Assembly: GCA_025200525.1 (NCBI GenBank)
Contig: CM045770.1
Coordinates: 83,886,899-83,950,898 of the forward strand
Source: Camellia lanceoleosa
Lineage: Eukaryota > Streptophyta > Magnoliopsida > Ericales > Theaceae
Direction of reading: 5' to 3'
Length of the DNA stretch: 64,000 nt
Below are positions 21,652 to 34,323 of the stretch, piece by piece (the first letter of the stretch is position 1; each line of letters starts with the position of its first letter). Below the pieces are notes generated by a model. It saw nothing but the letters and a program-made list of their open reading frames with translations. It made no database searches and was not told the origin of the DNA. Made by a program: the position numbers and the translations under genes.

Positions 21652-22411
21652 TGTTGATTTTTGGCTTTCGAAGGTTATTTTTGTAATTGTGAGCGTGCCA
21701 ACAAGGATCAATCAGTCCTTACAGACTATTAATTGCCAACCAATTATCAGACAATTGTGTTTTAGTTCTTTTAGCCTCAATGAAGAGGACTTTTACTAGT
21801 GGCTTTGTTTAGGAGAATCAAGCAAACAATGATTAAATGAAACACAATTGTAGCATTTCATTAAGCAAAATGAAAGACTTACAAAGATCCAAATCAGCCT
21901 CGTAGAGGTTTACAGCAACAAGCTACTTGAAAACTACTCCTATGAACGAAATGTAGTGCAGGAATTTGAAGTACAGAAATGTAAAGAACAAGAAATGTAA
22001 AAAGCTGGAATGAAAAATAAAGTAGATAAAACTGATTTTTTGGATCTGAGTCTGGGGCGTTTTCTGAGGCCTTCTCTATTATTTATACTTCTTAATGACA
22101 ACCGTTGAAATGGACTTCTAACCGTCGAACCATCCCTCCATGATCACTGATCATGCTTCCTTGCAGTTAGCTCCACTATGCCACATGCAGTTAGGCTTCC
22201 CTCATGATTTTTGAATTTAAATATATGAGTAACCGTTAAGGCCACGTCATCTTGCATCTCCTTGCTGATTCAGTACTATGCAGATCTATAATAAACCAAT
22301 GCTGACTGCCACGTGTGTGATTATGATTGAAGATTTGAATTGCCTTTCCGTACTGCCCTCATTCTGCCATGTGCGGAACTGTGATTGACTTGTACAAAAT
22401 GTGTAGCAAAC
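21652..22411 (-). repeat. 5' LTR of Tat element 1 (about 760 bp)
   Basis: In plus orientation it starts TGTTGATTTTTGGCTTTCG and ends near TGTGTAGCAAACA. It shares blocks (AGCGTGCCA, CCTTACA, GCCTCAA.GAAGAGGACTT) with the LTRs at 33670-34323 and 35256-35923, so the three belong to one superfamily of LTRs. The outer end is set only by TG...CA; no target duplication can be checked because the partner LTR is missing. Confidence 0.6.
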
Positions 22412-23262
22412 AGATATATACTAAGAAGTTTTGAATAAAATTTGAATATTTTGTCTTAGGAATAATTATGAGTAAAATTTTGAATACACTTTTTTGGTTA
22501 CTCACTAGTTTGCTTATCGGTTATTATGCGAAAAAATGTCTTGTGAAGTAACAACAAAAAAAAATCCCTATAATTGTATGATTTGGGAGACACTTTTGTA
22601 TTGGGCAATAATTTGTACGGGGATATGGAGTTTTTGGCGTTCATTATAGGGGTTTTTGGTGTACATTAAACAAGTTGTTTATAGTTTATTTTAATTTAAG
22701 AGTCACTCTTTGGTACAGGTTTTGTTTATGACTTATTAGGCATAAATAGTTTAATAAGCTTAAAAAAAAAAATTAATTATCTATAAGTTAGGGGAGTGGT
22801 GGTTTTGGTTTGCTTCTGATTAGCAATTTTTAACTTACAATGAGTTATGTATGTTAGACATTTGCTTATTTCTTTCATTCTTTAAATAAATATATATTTT
22901 TTAATACAATAATTAATATTTTAAAGAAACTATAGCTCATTAAATAAAACTAAAATATTCTGTTTTCAGAATTTTTTTTTTCTTCAAAGCAGTTTGTCAA
23001 AATATTGTTTCCAAGAAAATGAAAACAAAATCAAAAACAGAACCAAGTAGGTCAAAGTTGCAAATCAAAACCTGAACCAAAAAACTAGAATCCTTGCTGT
23101 ACATAAATTCAGAAAAAAAAATACAAGAGTAAAAAAAAAAAAAAGACACAGCTTAATATTAAAAGACTAATGACAGTAATCCCATTATACAATCCAAAAT
23201 ACAAAAACAGTTGTAACAGTAATATAACAGAAATTTGAACAATTTTTTGGTCCATGATGATC
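22412..23262. other. Spacer between Tat element 1 and PAL
   Basis: AT-rich with A- and T-runs. It must contain the PAL 3' UTR at its right end (minus strand). No AATAAA hexamer is evident within about 120 bp of the stop; the region has AT-rich signals such as TTTTAATATTAAG near 23155. Nothing else is recognised. Confidence 0.5.
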
Positions 23263-26200
23263 TTAACATATTGGAAGAGGAGCACCGTTCCATTCCTTGA
23301 GACATTCGAGCAGCGGATCGATCATCTTCCCATTGCAAATCGCAGTAAAAACTTTGTCGAATTCCTCACCCGGCGACACGATCTTCTCTCCTGTCAAAAA
23401 CCCAGTCCCCAATTCCTCCCTCACAAACTTGTACAATGGGTAAGATCTACAATCTTTGATCCTGTTTGGAATCGTTGGATTTCCACTCTCCAAAGCACTT
23501 CTTGTGCACTCAACTTCCTTTGGCAATTGGGTCTTTAATTCTTCCTCAAAAGCTCCAATCTTTAAAAAGATGGATGCGTTCATGTTCTTGGTGTCATCGT
23601 TGTTGATCAAAGCGTGATCGACAAGGACTTGTCTTAATTTCTGCATCAATGGGTATGTAGCACTGCATGGGTCATCGATATATGTGAAAATGTGCTCGCG
23701 ATCAACAACTTTAATCAAGTCCTTCTCACAAAACCTTGAAGGGTGAAGCTCCCCATTGATGCCCATTGTGAGGACTTTCTTAGCCACTTGGCTCACTGTG
23801 TTCCTCACTGTGTTCTTCAAATTCTCCTCCAAATACCTCAAATCAATGGCTTGGCAAAGCCCAACCAAGTAGGTAGATGACATGAGCTTCAAGATATCGA
23901 TCGCTTCGGCTGTTTTTCGTGAAGAGATTAGCCCCAAAGAGTTCACATCTTGGTTGTGTTGCTCAGCGCTTTGGACATGGTTTGTGACCGGGTTAGCAAG
24001 AAATTGGAGTTCAGAACAATAGGCCGCCATAGCTATCTCTGCGCCCTTAAACCCGTAATCCAAGCTAGGGTTTCGCCCACCGGACAGATTTGAAGGCAAC
24101 CCATTATTGTAAAAGTCATTCACTAGCTCTGAAAATTGTGCAAACATGAGTTTCCCAATTGATGCCAAAGCTAGCCTAGTGTTGTCCATTGAGACACCAA
24201 TCGGGGTGCCTTGGAAATTCCCACCATGTAAGGCCTTGTTCCTCGACACGTCGATCAAGGGATTGTCGTTCACCGAATTTATCTCCCTCTCAATGGACTT
24301 GGTCGATGATCGAATGACTTCAATCAGTGGACCTAACCACTGAGGGGAGGTTCGGAGAGCGTACCGGTCTTGTTTAGGCTTTTGAAGTGGGTCCATTTCA
24401 TGCAACTTTTGGGCTGCCTTGACATAAGAACTACCATCTAAAACATGTTCCATTATAGCTGCAGCCTCAATTTGGCCAGGATGGTGCTTCAATTTGTGTG
24501 TCAAATGGTCCGTAAACTCCGGTTTCCCTTGCATAACCTCGGCGAAAATCGCTGACAAAACTACAGACAAAACGGCTAATACATTGGCATCAAAGAGGAC
24601 AATTGAGGCCAATCCAGACCCAACAGCTGTGCCATTGACAAGTGCAAGGCCTTCTTTGGGCTGCAACTCAAAAAACCCGCCATCAATACCGGCCCGACGG
24701 AATGCTTCAGTGGCATCAAGGGGTTCTCCAGTGGGCCCAACACATTTCGAGTTGGGCCGGCCCGTTAGAACCCCGGCGATGTAAGATAGGGGGACTAGGT
24801 CGCCAGAGGCGGTGATTGTGCCGCGGAGAGGCAAGCATGGAGTGATGTTGTGGTTGATGAGTTTTGTGAGGGCTTCAAGGATTTCAAATCTGATGCCAGA
24901 GTAGCCTTGAAGGAGTGTGTTGATTCTCACCAACATTGCAGCCCTCGTAGATGAGTGAGGCAATGTGTGGCATGACTCTGTCCCATTTCCAAATATTCCA
25001 GCATTCAAAAATCTGTTGCAAGAAACACTTTTGTCAAAAATCTGTTGCAAGAAAAAAATAATAATTCAAAAGACCTGGAAAAAAAATTCTAAAATTTTTT
25101 ACTCTTTTTTTTTTTTTTTTTTTTTTGTCTTCAATGAATTTAACAAAAAAAAAAAATACTTTTAAATTCTTCCAGATTAGGGAGACCTGAAAAAAGAAAA
25201 AAAAAATTGACACAAATTATTATTATTATTATTTTACTAAAGACAGTTTTATCAAAACATAGTCAAAATCTAGGAAGTTTTATGCCATGAAATTGGGTAA
25301 GTTTAGTAATAACTTGCTCAAAAAAGGACAGCCACTAAATTATTAGTTGGGGAAACTTCAATGCCAGTTTGACCCCCAACCCAAGCCCATATTTCATTGC
25401 ACTCCCCAACATTTTCTAACCATATCTTCACCCAAAAAAACATAGAAGTAAAAATAAAAACTAACCACGTGTATTGCATTGCAATGTTTTACATGAAAAT
25501 TTATTCCTCCCATAAAATTTTTAAAATTACAGTTAACCTTCCACACTTTTCATATAAATTATACTTACACTATAGTCTCTTCTAAAGGTTTAATTTACAC
25601 AACAATTAAACTTATTTTTATTAATAATTTGTTAGTCGTGCGAATGAAAAAATAATATTATCAATTATTTTTACTAAAATGTATATTTATCTTTATTTAT
25701 TTTAATATCTACTAATCACGTGTATTAGTTTTGATCATTTTAATTTTATTAAAAGTGATGTTAATATAATTATATTAAAAATTAAAGTTTACTTTTATTT
25801 TTATTTTTTAAATTTTAAGAGAAATAAATATAATTTACCCAAAATTATTTGATGTTGTTGGGGGTGTTGGGCGTGAGTCACGTGATCGGGAAACATCCAA
25901 AGCCACCTAAGCAATTCGTACAACATTTGCATAGAAAGCTGCACAGACACTCCCAAAGTTGCAAACCTAGAGCTCACCTCTAATCGAAGGGCCAATGGGC
26001 GTGAGTCACGTGATCGTGTAACATCCAAAGCCACCTAAGCAATTCGCACAACGTTTGCATAGAAAGTTGCACAGACACACCCAAAGTTGCAAACCTAGAG
26101 CTCACCTCTAATCGAAGGGCCAAATGCATTGAGTAATGTTAAAGATATGAAAAGATTTATTAAATATTTTATATAAATATAAAATATATATGAGACTTAT

Positions 26201-27620
26201 ATGGTGTAGATTTTACATCTATGTAAAATATTTAGTAAAAATTTTAATTTTTTTTTTGAGATTTTTAACATTTTCCAATGCAATTTTGTGAGTGTATGTA
26301 TAAATTTCTGTAAAATTTTCTGTTTGCCTGAAGTTTTTTAGGATTATGCAGTAAACTAATTAAGACTATCCCTTGCATAAAGTTGTACATGCAGACAATC
26401 CTTAGATGAGTCAATTTGATAATTTTTTAAAACCTAACTTGTATATTTTTGGAGTTTTTTTTCTGCATTTGGCTCCCTACAAAACAGAATGAAAGATCCT
26501 TCTCATAACTAATCATTTTTGTTTATCTTGGGATAAGGCCAAAAGGGTAATTTTGTCACATGGGCAGATCATGAATTAAATTTTGGGACATTTCATGGCC
26601 ACTAGATTTCTACATAAATGTAACCAGCGAAAGTCACCTACCCTCACAACTGTCTATATAATTATCTTTTTAAAGCTAACGTACAGCTTGTTTGATGTTA
26701 TAATCAAAAATTAAAAATTCTTAATAATCAATTTTTAAAATGGTAGGCCAAACACTAACACTCCGACGTAGATTTTCAAAATAAGAAAAGTTATAAACAG
26801 CTCCCCATTATTGATTAAAAATAAATCTACAAAAGGTTATTTTTGGAAAAAATTAATTTGTTAGGCACATTCTTATTTATTTATTTATTTATAGACTTTA
26901 CAAAGGGGTCGTCTGCTTTTTGAGTTAGGCTAAAAAATCAGAAAATGACAAAAAAAAAAGTCAAAAAATCACAAAAAGACAAAAAAAAAAATTTGTCATT
27001 CCAAAGTCAAAAAGTTAAACAAGAATACCAAAATAACTAAAAAGGTCTCAAACTAAAAAAATCAAAAAATCAATTAAAAAAGTCATTGCTAAACGAGAAC
27101 AAGTGTTTGTCGAATGAGTTAAGATTTTTGTAGCGAATTGAATTACCAAATCAAGGGAAACGAAATCTAATTGTGATTAAGATCCACTAATCTTGTTATT
27201 AGGACACAAAATGAGGACAATTATTATATATAAGTAAATAATGTTTCACCTGATAAGCTCCTTTTGAAGAGCACCACCTTGTTTAGTCCTCCTATGAGAA
27301 GTAGCACCAAACCCAGTGGTAACCCCATAACTATCTGTCCCTTTATTCATGCTCTCCATAACCCACTCACTGCTTGCTTGAACGGCGGCTCTGGCGGCCT
27401 CGCTGAGCTCCACCGGCAGGCATCCCGCCGCCACGGCCGCCACCTGAGAAATGGTGAGGGTCTCCCCGCCTAGGCGGATGGCCGGCTGGCGAAACTCTCT
27501 GACCATCCTTTTTACTTCATCCAAGTGGCTCCCCTTCATTGACTCCGCGGCTAATTCCCAACTCAATGGATCTTTAATCACGTGGCCATTCCCGTTGCCA
27601 TTTTGGTGACAAAACTCCAT
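23263..27620 (-). CDS. PAL: Phenylalanine ammonia-lyase (two exons, intact)
   Basis: Catalyses non-oxidative deamination of L-phenylalanine to trans-cinnamate and ammonia, the entry step of phenylpropanoid metabolism, as a cytosolic homotetramer. Exon 1 is 27250-27620 and exon 2 is 23263-25012, joined at AG|GTGAAAC and TTGCAACAG|A inside an Arg codon (residue 124), the conserved PAL intron site. The joined frame is 706 codons, normal for the family (about 700-720), with no break. The ATG at 27620 (ACGATGG context) is used; a preceding in-frame TTG is not. Visible active-site features are Tyr98 in SYGVTTGFG and the MIO triad Ala-Ser-Gly at 192-194 in [13 protein letters not shown]. Phe125-Leu126 mark phenylalanine rather than tyrosine preference. 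The C-terminus is GAPLPIC. Which PAL paralogue it is cannot be told here. Confidence 0.97.
25868..26123. repeat. 128-bp tandem duplication with G-boxes inside the PAL intron
   Basis: Two adjacent copies, 25868-25995 and 25996-26123, each starting TGGGCGTGAGTCACGTGATC and ending ATCGAAGGGCCAA, with only a handful of differences. Each has the palindrome TCACGTGA, which contains the G-box CACGTG. Copy number two and exact adjacency indicate a local duplication. Confidence 0.93.
26124..26284. mobile_element. Candidate short MITE in the PAL intron
   Basis: The ends are imperfect inverted repeats: GCATTGAGTAATGTTAAAGA on the left against GCATTGGAAAATGTTAAAAA read inward from the right. The interior is AT-rich with no coding. 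No clear target duplication was found, so the superfamily is open. It directly abuts the 128-bp duplication. Confidence 0.5.
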
Positions 27621-27780
27621 CGTCAACAGAAAAACACAGAGAAAACGTTTTTTTGAGCAACGAAAATGAAGAGGGATTTAGAGAGAGATGAGATGGGTTA
27701 CATATACTAAATGAATATATGTGAAATGGGAAATCAATATATACTAAATGAATGAATATATGGTGAGCTGAGGCTGAGGG
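27621..27780 (-). promoter_or_regulatory. PAL: Predicted PAL 5' leader with AUGUAA uORF
   Basis: If transcription starts about 30 bp below the TATA box, the leader is about 160 nt. It contains one upstream ATG, at 27701-27703, directly followed by TAA (27698-27700): a start-stop uORF lying 78 nt before the main ATG. A roughly 20-bp segment around CATATATTCATTTAGTATAT occurs twice in the leader. The rest is CT-rich near the start codon (CATCTCATCTCTCTCTAAAT). Confidence 0.5.
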
Positions 27781-27810
27781 TGGTTCACCAGTTTTTGGGG
27801 TTGTTTAAGT

Positions 27811-27817
27811 TTAAATA
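27811..27817 (-). promoter_or_regulatory. PAL TATA box
   Basis: Minus-strand TATTTAA in context CACCCTCTATTTAAACTTAA, about 195 bp before the ATG. It is the best TATA-like site in the upstream region. Confidence 0.6.
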
Positions 27818-27912
27818 GAGGGTGCGTCTCAAAGAGTGTTGGGTGAGAAGCTGGGCTGGGGGTGTTAGTTGAAACATTTTCTTGGCCGTTGGATTGAATT
27901 GTGATCTGGACA

Positions 27913-28027
27913 GGTAGGATTGTTGACACGTAGGTGTGATTTTGTGGGATTCCAATGCGAGGAGGATGCATCATATTTTCTTGTGTTTTTTTTACCCGTC
28001 AAACTTGAAGCGCTGGTGGTTGGTGGA
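27913..28027 (-). promoter_or_regulatory. AC/MYB-type and ACGT elements upstream of PAL
   Basis: On the minus strand: CCACCAACCACC at 28016-28027 (contains ACCAACC, an AC element), ACACCTACGTGT at 27926-27937 (AC-like ACCTAC fused to an ACGT core) and CCTACC at 27913-27918 (H-box core). They lie about 95-215 bp upstream of the TATA box. Such sites are bound by R2R3-MYB and bZIP/bHLH factors in phenylpropanoid promoters; use here is inferred. Confidence 0.6.
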
Positions 28028-31000
28028 GTGCATGGTGTGTATGCATTGTAAATATGTATACATATAATCACTTCTTTCTTTATTTACTGTTTTGGGAAAA
28101 TTATTTTTTTTAAAAAAACAAAAATTCTAAGATTTGACACTTATCACAAAATATATCTGGAACTTTTAATTTTGTCAATTTAAATTTTGAATTTATTTTA
28201 AATCTAAACATTTGTCTATTTGTTAATCGATAAAAAAATAAAAATATTTTAGTTATTAAATTTAATAAAAAATAATATTTTAAATATTTTATATATTTTT
28301 TAATTGATTAAAATATTATTTTTCTATCAATTTTACTTAACAAAAATAACCGAATCTAATCGTTCTCAATTTTGTCTAATCCCCAACTTTTATATAAATA
28401 TAAACGAAAAATGTCACATTAACAAGTATATGACACCACTTTGTCAACATACGGCACCATTTGGATCTTAATTCACCTGATTCAAACCCAAACTTATTTC
28501 TCTCTTTTTTTCCTTCTTCATTCCATTTTTGTCCATCTCTTGTCTATATTCCCCTTATTACCTTTGAACCCTTCCTTCCCTCCTCCACTTCACTTTATGT
28601 TCCTCCCTCCATCATTTAAACCTCCTCAACCCTCACTACAACATTACCACCAACACCTCACCCCTTTCACTTCCTTAACTCTCTCTCTCTACCCTAAGGT
28701 GGTATTTGTTCTGAGAGATTGAGGGGGTGAAATTGGACTATTAGTCCATCTAGACTAATAATCCGTTGTTTGGTTCAAAATTTTTGTACCAGACTATTAG
28801 TCCTTAATCTATTGAACTATTGTGCCCCATGGGGAGGTGAGACACAATAGTCTGTATAATACTATTCCCACTTTGTCTGTATAATACTATTTAGCTTGTT
28901 TGGTTCTAATTTTTAGAAAATTCATTTTTTTTTTATTTTTCGTATTTTAATATTTTCAATAAAATTTTTAAATAATTTAAGCAAATCTTTTTAATGTTTA
29001 GACACACCTAACATAAATACACTTAAAAAATATAATATTTATAGAAAAAAAATCTTTAAAAAATACACTAAATACCAAAAAATACAAAAATTCAGTACAT
29101 TTTTCAAATTTTTGTGTATTTATTAATTTTTTAAAATATTTTTTCACAAATATTTTACTATTTAGATACATCTAAATAAGGTGTATCTAAAAAATTAAAA
29201 AAATAGCTTAAAATTTTAAAAATATTCACTAAAAATAAAAAAATATGAAAAATAAAAAATTTAATTTTCAAAAAATTAAAACCAAACACACAAATTAACT
29301 TTTAAAATTTTGTTTGGCTAAATGACAATAACCTCTCTAAAAACAATGAAATGACAAAAGATCCTTAAGAGAAGGGATGACAAAAAAAAAAAAAAAATAC
29401 GAGCAGCTAAAAGAGGACAGTGAATATCATTGCCCATTACAAAAATGTTTTAGACCTCTAATATAGGAGCTCTAATGGAAAGGTGGGATTCACCCTGATG
29501 TAATGTTTGTGCCTTGCTTTGTTTTTTTTTTATTTTTTTTATTTTTTACTTTGATACATCACTAGAACTCAAATTAGAACTCTAGATTTAAAGCTCTCTA
29601 ACATTTCCCTTGCCCATTATCGGTCAAACCCATACAAGATCTTTACCAAGATTTTTTTTTGGAGTTGTTTTAGACTCATTTAGCAAAAGAATAAACATAA
29701 ACTTTCGTAAAATTCAGCCTAATTTTCTATAAAAAGAAAAAATGGCCAAACTTTATTTATCCATCAAATTTAGGGTCACTAGGGCTCTAATATCCTTTCT
29801 AAATTTTAGTACAACATGGCATTACCAATTGCATATCATCAAATAATTCAAACAACAGGATTATTAAATTCAAACATGCCGGCATCAATAGTTGCCTATC
29901 ATCAAATAATGCAAAACATGGAAATTAATTACTACCATAAAAAAATAAACTTTATTGATGTAATAAAAAGTACGAGAATGATAGAAAATGAAAAAATAAA
30001 AATAAAAACAAATTCTTATGCAATTTATATTAACATATATGATAACTTACTTTTCGGGTTTTAATAAAAATTTCAGAAAAACTTTATTTTCTCGTAAAAA
30101 TAGCTAATTGTTATAATTTTCTAACAAATTTTTTTCTTAATCAAATGCATGCTAAAAAATAAATTTTCTTTTTTGGCTTTCTTTTCTTTTGGGTCGCTTG
30201 TAAAAATTTCCACTTTTTTCTCCAACTCTCTTCGAAGCCAAACAGCGCCGGCAGAGGAAATCTAATCCAACTTTTAAGCTACCAAAATCTAATTCTTTGA
30301 CAAAGATTATTGTTAAGAATTAATAAATCTAACCAAGATTAGTAAAACACGAAAAATTAAAAAAAAAATTAAATAAGAATCTAAATAATGCATAGAAGAA
30401 TACAAAAATTTATGTGATTCACCTGGAAATAAGACTAGGTTTACAGTCATTGCAGTTTCACTATATTTTGACAAAGTTATAATACAATACAGAAATACAA
30501 CATTTATTAGGGCAACATGACAAAAGTAAATGCCAAAAAATGCCGTTATTAGAATTCACTGTCGAGTAGTTACTCTAGTTCAGATTTTTGATTGGAAGGC
30601 ATTGTTTGGGCTCATGGGATCCATCACGGGTCCCGTTTTGATAATTCAAACCGTTCATATTGTCGGATACTGTGTGTATTATATCCACATAAAAAATTAA
30701 ATCAATCCAATAACTGTAACTTGTTTAATTCATCACATTTTTAACCAAAAAATTGTGTTTTTAAAAATAAATCATAAATTTTTTTGGTTAAAAGGGCGTA
30801 AAATTAAATAATTTATAATTACTTAAATTTTTATGTAAATAAAATACATAAAATATTTAACAAAATAAACAATTCAAATAATTAAAATGAGACTTGTGAT
30901 GAATTCCATAAACTTAGAGTTGGTTTGGGGTGTCTTAAAAAAATATACTTTTTGTCTTTTTATGAAAAAATGTACAAAAAAATAAAAAGATAATATGATA

Positions 31001-33669
31001 AAAAAAAAATAAAAAGATAAAAAAATAAATTATATAATAGATACTAAACAAGGCTTTAAACGGTGCCATCTAGTACAACTTTTTAGACGGGAGGAGATTC
31101 TGTTCTTAAGATTTAGTCCTTATTAGGCTGCACAATCCCCAACAAAAAATTATTATTTTTTCTTTCTTTTTTTTTTTCTTATGAAGATCTACATTCCAGT
31201 GTGAAATATTAATATGTCAGTGCCATGTGGCATTTAGTAATGGGGTCCTGTTATGGTGTGCAACCCTTTAAGATCGTACACCATATGCAACCAACACAAA
31301 AGACATAAATGGAAGGTATAAACATAAAACAGGACAGCAAACATAAAAGGCATAAATATAAAGTGTAAATTGCACACTTAAAAAAAGTCCCTAGTAATGA
31401 AGCATTAATGGATCTCCTTGCCTTTGAAAGCTTAAAAAAGCACTATATATATATATATTTGTAACATATCATAGCTTCATCTTCTGTAATCTACAGTCTG
31501 GCCTTTCTGTTCTCTCCAGTTCTGATCTTCTTTGCATTCTTGTCCCTGGCAGTGATTTTACATGCCCCTGTTTTTATATAAATTTTGCACGATTTTATTT
31601 ATTTATTTATATTTTAATGCCAAAATCACAATCCCGACAAACGCCACCACCACAATATCACAGAGTGAAACTCAAGATTCCAATAACCAAGATAGTAATA
31701 CTAATGTCTCTAAGCCAAGTAATTATTAGATTTATTTATTTATTTTGTAATACACGTCATCCCAATTGAGAATTTAATTTTTCTTTATTTCTTCTATTAT
31801 ATTTTTATAAATGCTTGTATGTATATATTTATTTTTCATTCGCAATTTATAAAGAAAATAAGGAGTCTTGAAACCTAAAACCATGGTTGGAAATTAGTTA
31901 TTTGTGTAATGGCTGATTTCAATTCTCACTCAAGGTAATCGTTACAATTTAAAAGAGGTGATTATAATTTATTTTAACAACTATGATACAGACCGCTAAA
32001 AGAAGAGCACTAAAAGCAGCTCTAGTGAGGTGGCATGCTTAAAAAAAATTAAAAAAAAAAAGAAGAAAAAGACAAAACACAAAGAGAAAAAAGACAATTT
32101 AATGCTTCTTTAGTACTTCTCTTTTAGTGCTCTAAATCATTTTTCTTATTTTAATTTAAAAGTTTGTGTCAAACTGTTTAATGCAACTTCTACTTCTAAC
32201 TTATTAGGCAAAAATAACTTAAATAAACTGAAGAAAAAAAATTTGACTATCTGAAAGCTCGTATTTTAATTTCTATTTTATATTTATCAACTTTTAACTT
32301 CTAATAATGTATACCAAACAAAGTCATTGTTATGTAATTCAGTATTTGTTTCAACTATTTCTCTTTTATGGAATGTTACAAAAAGATTGTAGTGGTAGGC
32401 CTCCTCGATGACTCTTAAATTTGATGATATTTCTTTTAACACATTCGAGGTAAATTTTGTTTTAGGTTAAGTTTGGATATTAGATTTGCGTTGAGGTTTG
32501 TAGGAAGAAAAGAAAAAAGAAGAAATAAGCTTAAGTTTTTTTTTTTTTTTTTTCAAATTTTCATTTTTTGTTTATTTCCCTCCATAAATTCCTCCTTAAG
32601 TTTTTTATTTATTTATTTTATTTATTTTATTTCATGATTTTTTTTTATATATATAGCAAAAAGTGGAATTAAGTCATAAAAAGTCATTTGATTAACCACA
32701 AAAATGAGGTTCGGTCATCTTCCAAAATGTACCAGTTGCGTCATAAAACTAAAAATGATTAGTGAAGTTCTCGGAAAATTATTTACAATTAGATCTACAC
32801 TTGGAGACATTTATTTGATAGAGAAATGAGTGTGAATTGGTTGCAGTATTTTTTAAAAAGAAAATTTGTTTGATTTTTCCTTAAATAAAAGCATTAATTA
32901 ATATTATGTTACGTTTAGATCTATGAAAACAAAATGTATCAAACCTCATTGATACACATCATATCCAACTTGCAAGAATTAATGAAAATTTTGCATTATT
33001 GTACACCCCAACATTGTCGCCTACCTTCCCACCCATGTGAATATGTGTCAATCAATTACCACACACACAAAAACACACATATCTATATCTATCTATATAT
33101 AGGAAAAGGAAGTTTTTAATAAATAAATAAAAAAATTAACTATTCTAAACTCTCATTCTAAAATTTTTAATTTTTTGATTTTAAATAAATTTTTTTTTAT
33201 TGGCTAGCCTCATTCAAGCAATAATATTAATAATATTAATTATAATAATCCTTAATTTATGACTTTCATATGAAAAATATACTAATTCATTTTAAAATTC
33301 AAATTTAATGATCACTAAATATGGAAAGAAATCTATTAATTTAAATTTAAATTTAAATTTGGCACATAATTCCATGCATAGTACATAATTTATAATTTAT
33401 TTTTATTTTTATTTTTATTTTGACTTATCCCGTGATTTATAAGTTTTAAATAAAAATTTGAAATTATCATAATTATCTTATAACTTTTTATATTAAGGAG
33501 CGATAAGAATGACGTTAAAATTATCTGTACATCTATATATATATTTTTAAAAATTTGATCTATCTCATGATTTACTAGTTTTAAATACAAATTTAAATTT
33601 ATTATATATATATATATATTTGTTTTGATCTATTATATGATTTATAAGTTTTAAATATAAATCTATATA
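28028..33669. other. AT-rich intergenic region upstream of PAL
   Basis: 5.6 kb without a believable gene. It holds many A/T tracts, a region near 28,700-28,890 with repeated GGACTATTAGTCC / GACTATTAGTCC and AGACTAATAATCC words that looks like a decayed MITE, and a sequence near 32,000-32,160 with GAGCACTAAAAG at one end and TTTTAGTGCTC at the other, also MITE-like but unbounded. Short open frames here are AT-rich and lack domains. Confidence 0.5.
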
Positions 33670-34323
33670 TGTTGGCACCATAAATCTGTAATTTTATTAT
33701 TTATTATTTATATAATTGCAGGATATGTGGCACTCTCCTACTCATTTGAAGGTTATGAGAAGTTATAAAATGTGAAAAGATGATGGAGAACACAATGGAG
33801 AATATGGTGGTTGAAAGAAGTTATAGAAGATCATAGAGTATGAAATGGAAGAGGTGGAAGAGTGGGTAATATTAGATAATTTTTTCCTACAAATGTTTGT
33901 CTATAAATAGTCATTCATTGCCACATTGTAAAGGGATCAACTCAAATCAAAGACAATTAATTTATATTTTTCTTGTCATTTTCCTTATCTTAGGAGTAGT
34001 TTCGCATAAATTTATATTTCATGCGCTTTATTTTATACACTTTATTTTCAAAACATAAGAGTAGAAGTAATTAATGGTTACTTTAATTATTCACTCAATC
34101 ACATCGATTCTTCACTCAATCATTTTTCTCCACCTCCCTCCTTCTTCCTTTAATTTTTCTTTTCCCTGAACTTTGCAATTTTGAAGTCCTTTTTGTTGAG
34201 ACTAAAAAACTGTCAACGTAATCGCTTGATAATTGGCTTGAATTTAATTTGTAAGAATTTTTCAATTCTTCTGGCACGCTCACATTTATGATATTTTTTT
34301 TTCGTAGGAAAAAAAAGCCAACA
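33670..34323 (+). repeat. LTR copy A of an inverted LTR pair (654 bp)
   Basis: Begins TGTTGGCACCATAAAT and ends AAAAAGCCAACA. Its reverse complement aligns along its whole length with 35256-35923. It shares blocks with the LTR of Tat element 1. No matching 5-bp flanks are seen (ATATA on the left, AAGCG on the right). Confidence 0.8.

Larger units (their letters stand above)
1665..22411 (-). mobile_element. Tat element 1: old Ty3/gypsy retrotransposon on the minus strand, nested
   Basis: Reading from 22411 downwards: 5' LTR (21652-22411), PBS, gag, protease, RT, RNase H, second RNase H, integrase, then the antisense ORF. The second RNase H domain between RT-RH and integrase marks the Tat lineage. 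The element contains the young gypsy element at 3237-12434. Its 3' LTR is not in the window: the internal sequence is cut at 1664 by another LTR. Many stops and frameshifts show it is long dead. The 5' LTR end lies about 850 bp from the PAL stop codon. Confidence 0.75.
25013..27249 (-). other. PAL: PAL intron (2237 bp)
   Basis: GT (27249-27248) to AG (25014-25013), phase 2. At 2.2 kb it is long for a PAL intron. It contains a 128-bp tandem duplication (25868-26123), a candidate MITE (26124-26284) and long A/T runs. No coding sequence is seen in it. Confidence 0.95.

Noticed and set aside
23254..24784. Plus-strand open frames within PAL exon 2
   Set aside because: Shadows of the PAL coding strand without domains of their own.
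27618..27626. PAL start two codons further upstream
   Set aside because: The upstream codon is TTG, not ATG; the first ATG is at 27618-27620 in good context.
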